Source: an uncultured Bacteroidota bacterium (GTDB lineage Bacteria > Bacteroidota > Bacteroidia > Chitinophagales > Chitinophagaceae). From it: DNA of 11,715 nt. Numbering within the stretch: the first letter of the stretch is position 1; the number at the start of each line of letters is the position of its first letter. Location: assembly GCA_946479055.1 (NCBI GenBank), contig CAMLEX010000075.1, positions 1 to 11,715 on the forward strand, written 5' to 3'. The translations under genes were made by a program, and so were the position numbers. The notes beneath the pieces are model-generated. The model made no database searches. It was not told where the DNA came from and saw only the letters and a program-made list of their open reading frames with translations. This document shows, piece by piece, positions 6,627 through 11,715 of the stretch.

Positions 6627-6974
6627 AAGAAAGGGAGGGGACGACACAGTAAATACCTACCCTACGCGTTTACCGAACAAGGTATTGCTATGCTCAGTAG
6701 CGTTTTGAATTCGGATAAGGCCATCAGTATGAATATCGCTATCATGCGGGCATTTGTAGAAATAAGGCGGCTAACTCTGAATCAAACAGATATAAAAGAA
6801 CAATTAAAATCGATTCAGCAGCGTATTGGTGAACACGATTCCCAGCTATCCGCCATTTACGATGCTATTGAGAACCTGTTGGATGATAAGGTAGCACAGA
6901 AAAAATGGGAAGAGAGAGACCGTATAGGGTTTAGAAAATAAACTGTGCGGGTCATCCTAATGACTTTCTGAAAG

Positions 6975-7029
6975 CCCGGCTGTGCGAAGGTGGTCCCGAC
7001 ATGCTGTCGGGGATCGGATGGGAGCCGGG
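6975..7029. repeat. GC-rich nested inverted repeat after the ORF6N gene
   Basis: An inner perfect stem, CCCGACA (6995-7001) with TGTCGGG (7005-7011), sits inside an outer perfect stem, CCCGGCT (6975-6981) with AGCCGGG (7023-7029). The surrounding stretch 6971-7040 has 46 G or C in 70 bases, far above the AT-rich flanks. No T-run follows, so it is not a standard intrinsic terminator. It looks like a dispersed repetitive extragenic palindrome, but only one copy is in the window. Confidence 0.65.
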
Positions 7030-7133
7030 GAGACAGGGAAAGAACAGGATTTAAAAAATAAAACCGAAGTAGTAAAACAACCCACCTGCTAAAAAGTATT
7101 TATTTTCAGGAATACTAAACCCCTCCAACCACT

Positions 7134-9308
7134 TTGAAATACCTGTTCAGCACACTACTATGTTTAGGAAGTTTTTTTATTTATGCCCAGAAAATAAACA
7201 ACCAGTTTGAGCTGCATATCCATAAAACAACAGAACCTGTATTGATTGATGGTATCATGAATGATGCTGCATGGCAGGAGGCTGAAACCGCAGGCGATTT
7301 TTTTATGGTATTACCAATGGATACCAGCAAAGCCCGTGTCAATACGGAAGTTAAAATGACCTATGATAAAGAGAATCTTTATATCATTGCCGTATGCCAT
7401 TTGCCGGTAAAAGGACCATATATGGTCGAGTCATTGCGCCGTGATTTTATTTTTGGGAAAAATGACAATTTTATTTTCTTCCTGGACCCTTTTAATGATC
7501 TGACCAATGGTTATACGTTTGGCGCTAATGCTGCAGGTGCACAATGGGATGGCACTTTGTATGAAGGAGGTAAAGCCGATCTCAACTGGGATAATAAATG
7601 GGTATCGGTTGTAAAAAACTACGAGGATAAATGGATATTTGAAGCAGCTATACCTTTTAAAACCATTCGTTATAAAAAAGGGGTTACACAATGGGGCGTC
7701 AATTTCAGCCGGCTGGATATTACAGCTGCGGAGAAATCATCATGGACTCCGATCCCCAGGCAATTTCCAACAGCATCTTTAGCTTATACAGGTCAATTGG
7801 TTTGGGATCAGCCTCTCCCCAATCCCGGTTTAAACTTATCGATCATTCCTTATGCATTGACAGGGATTTCAAAAGATTATTCCCTTGACACTAAAACCAG
7901 CTTTCGAAAAGAGCTAGGTGGTGATGCAAAGATTGCGTTGACTTCTTCTCTTAATCTGGACCTTACTGTCAATCCTGATTATTCGCAGGTAGAAGTAGAT
8001 AAGCAGGTCACCAACCTCGATCGGTTTGAATTATTTTTCCCGGAAAGAAGACAATTCTTCCTGGAAAACAATGACCTGTTCGGCAATTTTGGCTTTACCA
8101 ATATCCGTCCCTTTTTCTCCCGCCGGATAGGATTAGGCGTACCTATTAATTTTGGCGCCAGGCTTAGCGGAAATATTGATAAGAACTGGCGGATCGGCAT
8201 CATGGATATGCAGACAAAAAAAATAAATGACAAAGGACTGCCTGCACAAAATTTTACTGTACTGGCTTTGCAACGAAAAGTATTTGCCAGATCCAATATA
8301 CGGATGCTTTTTATCAATAAACTATCGCTCAACTATGAACCGGGAAAAGATAGCACGAAGCCGCAATATTCTTTGTATAACCGTAACATTGGCGCTGAAT
8401 ATAACCTGGCATCTTCCAATAACATATGGACAGGGAAAGTAATGTTGTTAAAATCCTTTACTCCCGGAAAAAACGATAACAGCTTTACCAATGCAGCTTA
8501 CCTTCAATACGCAAGTCGCAAATGGATAATCGCATTCCAGCAGGAGTATGTAGGCAAGAATTATTCTGCTGAAGTGGGATATGTGCCGCGGAACAATTAT
8601 GTAAAACTAAATCCCTATATCAATTACCTTTTTTTTCCAAAGAAAAAAGGTACAGTATTAAGTCATGGGCCACGGTATAATGGCACTTACTATTACAACA
8701 GTTCGTTTAAAAAAACTGATCACGAGAATCTCCTGTTATATATTTTTAATCTCCGCGACCAAAGCATTTTTGATGTATGGGTTGCTAACAGCTATACACA
8801 ATTACTTCAACCTTTCGATCCAACCAACAGCAATAAAGATTCTTTAGCTGCCGGATCGCAACATAAATGGAAAGCATTTGGCGCAGAATTTTTTTCCAAA
8901 CCCCAACGTTTATTCACCTACAATATCTCAACCCGTTTTGGTGGCTATTATGCCAATGGCAGCCGCTATAATATAACAGCAGATATAGGTTATCGCTTTC
9001 AACCCTATGCAGGTATTGCATTAAACACTGCTTACGATCATATAAATCTGCCACAGCCATGGAATAATATAAGGTTTCTGCTCATCGGTCCCCGCATTGA
9101 TATTACGTTTACCAACAAAGTTTTTTTAACCACGTTTGCACAATACAATAGTCAGCAAAAAAATATTAATCTCAATACAAGATTTCAGTGGCGTTACCGT
9201 CCGGCATCCGATTTGTTCCTGGTATATACCGATAATTATTATTCTTCGCCATTATTTGTCCGCAACAGGGCCTTTGTTTTGAAAGCTACTTACTGGTGGA
9301 ACAATTAA
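7134..9308 (+). CDS. DUF5916 outer-membrane protein with N-terminal CBM9-like domain
   Basis: The 724-residue product starts with a Sec signal peptide (MKYLFSTLLCLGSFFIYAQ), followed by a CBM9/DOMON-like beta-sandwich (about 25-220) marked by EPVLIDGIMNDAAWQEAE, and a DUF5916 region (about 235-724) rich in alternating aromatic strands, predicted to be an outer-membrane beta-barrel and ending FVLKATYWWNN. FELFFPERRQFFLEN (about 298-312) is a hallmark of the family. Its role is unknown; the lectin-like domain suggests sugar binding, but this is inference. The length is in the usual range. The start must be TTG at 7134: an in-frame TAA lies at 7116-7118, and the next methionine falls after the signal peptide, at residue 42. 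The gene appears to be transcribed alone, flanked by repeats on both sides. Confidence 0.92.
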   Translation: MKYLFSTLLCLGSFFIYAQKINNQFELHIHKTTEPVLIDGIMNDAAWQEAETAGDFFMVLPMDTSKARVNTEVKMTYDKENLYIIAVCHLPVKGPYMVESLRRDFIFGKNDNFIFFLDPFNDLTNGYTFGANAAGAQWDGTLYEGGKADLNWDNKWVSVVKNYEDKWIFEAAIPFKTIRYKKGVTQWGVNFSRLDITAAEKSSWTPIPRQFPTASLAYTGQLVWDQPLPNPGLNLSIIPYALTGISKDYSLDTKTSFRKELGGDAKIALTSSLNLDLTVNPDYSQVEVDKQVTNLDRFELFFPERRQFFLENNDLFGNFGFTNIRPFFSRRIGLGVPINFGARLSGNIDKNWRIGIMDMQTKKINDKGLPAQNFTVLALQRKVFARSNIRMLFINKLSLNYEPGKDSTKPQYSLYNRNIGAEYNLASSNNIWTGKVMLLKSFTPGKNDNSFTNAAYLQYASRKWIIAFQQEYVGKNYSAEVGYVPRNNYVKLNPYINYLFFPKKKGTVLSHGPRYNGTYYYNSSFKKTDHENLLLYIFNLRDQSIFDVWVANSYTQLLQPFDPTNSNKDSLAAGSQHKWKAFGAEFFSKPQRLFTYNISTRFGGYYANGSRYNITADIGYRFQPYAGIALNTAYDHINLPQPWNNIRFLLIGPRIDITFTNKVFLTTFAQYNSQQKNINLNTRFQWRYRPASDLFLVYTDNYYSSPLFVRNRAFVLKATYWWNN

Positions 9309-9321
9309 GTGGTGAGTTGTC

Positions 9322-9382
9322 AGTGGCGAGTAGTGAGATTTGAAAAAAATGTCTTCGGACTCTATACTCACTATTCGCCACT
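9322..9382. repeat. Inverted repeat of GTGAG-like units between the DUF5916 and cyclase genes
   Basis: AGTGGCGAGTAGTGAG (9322-9337) pairs with CTCACTATTCGCCACT (9367-9382) along 16 positions with one G-T wobble, around a 29-base loop. Both arms continue into degenerate GTGAGT-like units (for example AAGTGGTGAG at 9307-9316 and CACTCACTT at 9379-9387), so the element looks built of short tandem units. It begins 13 bases after the DUF5916 stop and could act as its terminator on either strand, or be a dispersed intergenic repeat. Confidence 0.65.
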
Positions 9383-9399
9383 CACTTCTTTAATTTCGA

Positions 9400-9407
9400 T
9401 ATATTTG
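9400..9407 (+). promoter_or_regulatory. Predicted -7 promoter element of the cyclase gene
   Basis: TATATTTG fits the Bacteroidota -7 consensus TAnnTTTG exactly and lies 36 bases before the ATG at 9444, which gives a normal short leader. The -33 element is poor: TTCG at 9374-9377 is 22 bases away and inside the right arm of the inverted repeat. Confidence 0.5.
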
Positions 9408-9443
9408 AGTTGCCATTGTTTTTTGAAATAATTAATTGCGGTT

Positions 9444-11474
9444 ATGAGAAGATTATCTGCAATAATGTTTACGGATATGGTTGGCTATAGTGCCCTCACT
9501 CAAAAAAATGAGGCGCTTGCCCTCGATCTTCTCGAGGAGCATAGAAAAATTGTAAGACCTTTTTTTGAAAAACATGATGGAAGAGAAATAGAAACAGCCG
9601 GTGATTCCTTCTTTGTCGAATTTACAAGTGCTGTAGAAGCGACCAACTGCGCTATAGAAATTCAAACTGTTTTAAACGAACGGAATAAAACGGAGCCAGC
9701 AGAACGACGAATACTTTTGCGCATTGGCCTGCATATCGGCGATGTAGTATTCGTGGATCAGCAGGTGCATGGTGATGGTGTCAATATTGCTGCCCGGATG
9801 GAACCTTTGGCTCAGCCCGGAGGTATTTGTATCTCAGAAGATGTAGCCCGGCAGATCAGGAATAAAATCGATTTTCCCGTTATTAAACTAGGAGAAGAAA
9901 AGCTGAAAAATATTTCGATGCCTATGGACATTTATTGTATTGTACTTCCATGGCTTCATACGGATCAACGGATAAAAAGAACCTTTCCAATAAAAAAAAT
10001 CATTCCTTATGCTTTTGGTTTATTAGCTGTATTAGTGATCGTTGCTGCCTTTTACTTTATTAAAAACTATAGCGGTAAAAATGTATCACATTCCAAACTA
10101 AGACTGGCTGTATTGCCATTGTCAAATATCAGCAATGATGCAAAGGATGAATATTTTGCAGATGGTATGACGGAAGAACTTATATCGAGCCTTTCAAAAA
10201 TTGGCGGATTGAATGTGATTGCCAGAACTTCTATAATGAAGTATAAGGAAACTGATAAAGATATTTCCAAAATAGGAAAAGAGTTGATGGTGGGTAGCAT
10301 ACTGGAAGGCAGTGTGCGGAAATTTGAAAATAAAGCAAGAGTAACTGTACAGCTGATAGACGTTTCCACCCAGGAGCATCTCTGGTCCATGGATTATGAC
10401 AGGGAATTGAAAGATATTTTTATGATTCAAAGTGAGATAGCTCAGAACGTAGCAGGTGAGTTAAAAGTGAGGCTTGTTTCTTCCGAGAAAGAACAATTGG
10501 AAAAAGGCATCACCGACAATATGCAGGCTTTCCAGGAATACCTGATAGGGAAACATTATTTAAATCAGCGAACATCCGAAAGCATACAGGCATCACTTCA
10601 GCATTTTGAAAAATCGATAAAACTGGATTCTGTATTTGCTTTACCCTATACCAGTCTTGCTTATGCTTATACACTTATTGGTGTGGCGGGTTATGGCAAT
10701 ATTCCCCGGGATATGGCTGAAACAAAAGCTAAAGAGGCAGTCATGAAAGCACTTGCTATAGATGAGACACTGGCAGAGGCTCATGCGGCATTGGGTTATA
10801 TTAAATTCAGATTTGACTGGGACTGGAAGGGAGCAGAAAAAGAATTTAAACGAGCGATTGAACTCAAACCGGGCTATGCCACCGCCCATGAATGGTATGC
10901 TTTATTTCTTGCTATTCAGGTAAGATTAGACGAAGCGTTGCAGGAGATGCAAAAAGCATACGAACTCGACCCGCTTTCATCAAGTGTTAATACCGGTATA
11001 GCCCGGATCTATCATTTCAGAAATGAGCCGGATAAAGCATTGGCCCAAATAAAAAAAACATTGGAGCTCGATCCAAATTATGCGGAAGCACATTTTGCGG
11101 CCGGCATGACTTACTTCAAAATAAAAGATTATGAAAAAGCTGCCGTAGCGTTAGAAAAGGCTGTTCTACTTTCGGGTAGAAGGCCGGTGATGTTGGGCTT
11201 TTTAGGTAGTGTGTATGAAAAAATGGGGAAAACAGATGAAATGAAAAAATTACTAGCTGAATTAGAGACAACCCCTGTTACTAATGATAAATTGTTTGCC
11301 CTCAGTTATCTTAAAAGTAGTTTAGGCCAGTCCGATGAAGCATTGGATATTTTAGAAAAACTAGCTGCTGAAAGAAGTGGGATCATGATCTATTTGAAAG
11401 TAGAAAAATATTTTTTTGCCGATAGCAACACCCCCCGTTTCAAGCAGATATTAGAAAAAATGGGATTTGAGTAA
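9444..11474 (+). CDS. Class III nucleotidyl cyclase with membrane segment, TolB-like region and TPR repeats
   Basis: The 676-residue protein has four parts. Residues 1-165 are a class III cyclase catalytic domain: metal-binding Asp11 in FTDMVG and Asp54 in TAGDSFF, and transition-state residues Asn114 and Arg118 in GDGVNIAAR. The substrate-specifying positions, Lys and Asp in standard adenylyl cyclases, are Glu50 and Gln107 here, so ATP or GTP preference is unclear. A membrane segment follows (about 187-206), then a TolB/FlgO-like region (about 218-345, LRLAVLPLSNIS, YFADGMTEELISSL, GSILEGSVRKFENKARV), then TPR repeats to the end (about 385-670, for example ALAIDETLAEAHAALGYIKF). The order puts the catalytic domain in the cytoplasm and the TPR part outside the inner membrane, which suggests a sensor of a periplasmic partner. 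Such fusions are common in Bacteroidota and Proteobacteria. ATG at 9444 starts directly at the catalytic domain (MRRLSAIMFTDMVGY), the usual form. Confidence 0.92.
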   Translation: MRRLSAIMFTDMVGYSALTQKNEALALDLLEEHRKIVRPFFEKHDGREIETAGDSFFVEFTSAVEATNCAIEIQTVLNERNKTEPAERRILLRIGLHIGDVVFVDQQVHGDGVNIAARMEPLAQPGGICISEDVARQIRNKIDFPVIKLGEEKLKNISMPMDIYCIVLPWLHTDQRIKRTFPIKKIIPYAFGLLAVLVIVAAFYFIKNYSGKNVSHSKLRLAVLPLSNISNDAKDEYFADGMTEELISSLSKIGGLNVIARTSIMKYKETDKDISKIGKELMVGSILEGSVRKFENKARVTVQLIDVSTQEHLWSMDYDRELKDIFMIQSEIAQNVAGELKVRLVSSEKEQLEKGITDNMQAFQEYLIGKHYLNQRTSESIQASLQHFEKSIKLDSVFALPYTSLAYAYTLIGVAGYGNIPRDMAETKAKEAVMKALAIDETLAEAHAALGYIKFRFDWDWKGAEKEFKRAIELKPGYATAHEWYALFLAIQVRLDEALQEMQKAYELDPLSSSVNTGIARIYHFRNEPDKALAQIKKTLELDPNYAEAHFAAGMTYFKIKDYEKAAVALEKAVLLSGRRPVMLGFLGSVYEKMGKTDEMKKLLAELETTPVTNDKLFALSYLKSSLGQSDEALDILEKLAAERSGIMIYLKVEKYFFADSNTPRFKQILEKMGFE

Positions 11475-11515
11475 AACAGGAAAGAGGTTGGTAGCAATTT
11501 ATAAGTTCCAACAGC

Positions 11516-11715
11516 ATGAAGTTATTCAACTATGACATTGAAATAATATCAGCTCCATCCATCTTAGGATTAAAACCCTCCGGTGTAGAATATCTCGGAA
11601 AAAGTTTATTTGATTCTGGTCTTGTTGAAAAGTTAAGATGTACACACCCTGTTATTCATGTCCCAACGCTTAATAATCTTTATAATGATATTAGAGTTCT
11701 TGGAAGAAGGTATAT
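11516..11715 (+). CDS. Arginase/agmatinase-family hydrolase, 5' part only
   Basis: An ATG at 11516 opens a frame that runs off the window after 66 codons. The opening, MKLFNYDIEIISAPSILGLKP and then SGVEYLGKSLFDSGL, is the N-terminal strand and loop of the ureohydrolase (arginase, agmatinase, formimidoylglutamase) family; SAPSILGLKPSGV is a strong clue. Such enzymes release urea or formamide from guanidino compounds with two manganese ions. The metal-binding His and Asp residues lie further on and are not visible, so activity is unproven. It starts 41 bases after the cyclase stop in the same direction and may be read through from it. The exact substrate cannot be told. Confidence 0.7.
   Translation, partial: MKLFNYDIEIISAPSILGLKPSGVEYLGKSLFDSGLVEKLRCTHPVIHVPTLNNLYNDIRVLGRRY

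Larger units (their letters stand above)
6371..6941 (+). pseudogene. ORF6N-domain DNA-binding protein gene, interrupted by a one-base frameshift
   Basis: Reading from ATG at 6371 gives an ORF6N start (IRSIQNRIYEIRGERV, then LLDRDLADLYEVPTKSLN, residues 4-37), but the frame then fails and stops at 6515-6517 after 48 codons. Dropping one base at about 6482 restores the family sequence LAVKRNIKRFPNDFMFQL and continues to a stop at 6941, for a total of about 189 residues. The second part holds the usual RYLPYAFTEQGxAMLS-type segment (here KYLPYAFTEQGIAMLS), the helix NIAIMRAF and a C-terminal coiled coil (about LTLNQTDIKEQLKSIQQRI onward). ORF6N domains come from phage antirepressor-type proteins and are common as scattered copies in Bacteroidota. 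A TTG at 6483 could in principle start the second part alone, but it would lack the N-terminal third of the domain. The break may be a real mutation or a sequencing error. No neighbouring phage genes are present. Confidence 0.85.

Noticed and set aside
6371..7029. A prophage remnant or defence island around the ORF6N gene
   Set aside because: No integrase, transposase, phage structural or defence gene is next to it; the neighbours are an isomerase and an outer-membrane protein.

Overview
The window looks like chromosomal DNA of a Bacteroidota bacterium, most likely a member of the Chitinophagaceae. The basis is the AT-rich composition, the near absence of Shine-Dalgarno sequences before starts, two good matches to the Bacteroidota -7 promoter element (TAnnTTTG), and the families present: a DUF5916/CBM9-like outer-membrane protein, a Tat-exported TIM-barrel isomerase, an ORF6N protein, and a cyclase-TolB-TPR fusion. 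The family-level placement is inference. No rRNA, tRNA, CRISPR array, integrase or transposase was seen.

Layout. On the minus strand at the left edge is a single-domain asparaginase (58-546), with a possible gene start at the very edge (1-55). Divergent from it is a small CDGSH iron-sulfur protein (702-929); the two may share a compact intergenic promoter region. A strong intrinsic terminator (1104-1132) separates this from an orphan receiver-domain protein (1196-1579). Convergent to that is a two-gene minus-strand operon: a Gfo/Idh/MocA oxidoreductase (2558-3751) followed by an EamA/DMT transporter (1618-2532). A gene-poor stretch (3752-4232) holds a strong AT-rich stem-loop. It leads into a plus-strand group: a previously unlisted 59-residue membrane protein (4233-4412), a YpfJ-type zinc metallopeptidase (4453-5307), and an exported sugar-phosphate isomerase/epimerase-like protein (5380-6288).

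The right half starts with an ORF6N-domain gene (6371-6941) broken by a single-base frameshift. It contains two related DNA palindromes and is followed by a GC-rich nested inverted repeat (6975-7029). Then come a DUF5916 outer-membrane protein starting at TTG (7134-9308), a 16-bp-arm inverted repeat built of GTGAG-like units (9322-9382), a 676-residue class III nucleotidyl cyclase fused to TolB-like and TPR regions (9444-11474), and the start of an arginase-family gene cut by the window edge (11516-11715).

How the genes relate: Gfo/Idh/MocA and EamA form a credible operon, and the oxidoreductase and exported isomerase are of types that often serve sugar or polyol catabolism, but nothing here fixes a substrate. 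The cyclase and the orphan receiver are signalling proteins without visible partners. Most of the window is ordinary housekeeping and accessory content. I did not find a convincing new multigene system. The features most worth a second look are the frameshifted ORF6N gene with its palindromes and flanking hairpin, the unusual specificity positions of the cyclase, and the small membrane-protein gene with its upstream stem-loop.
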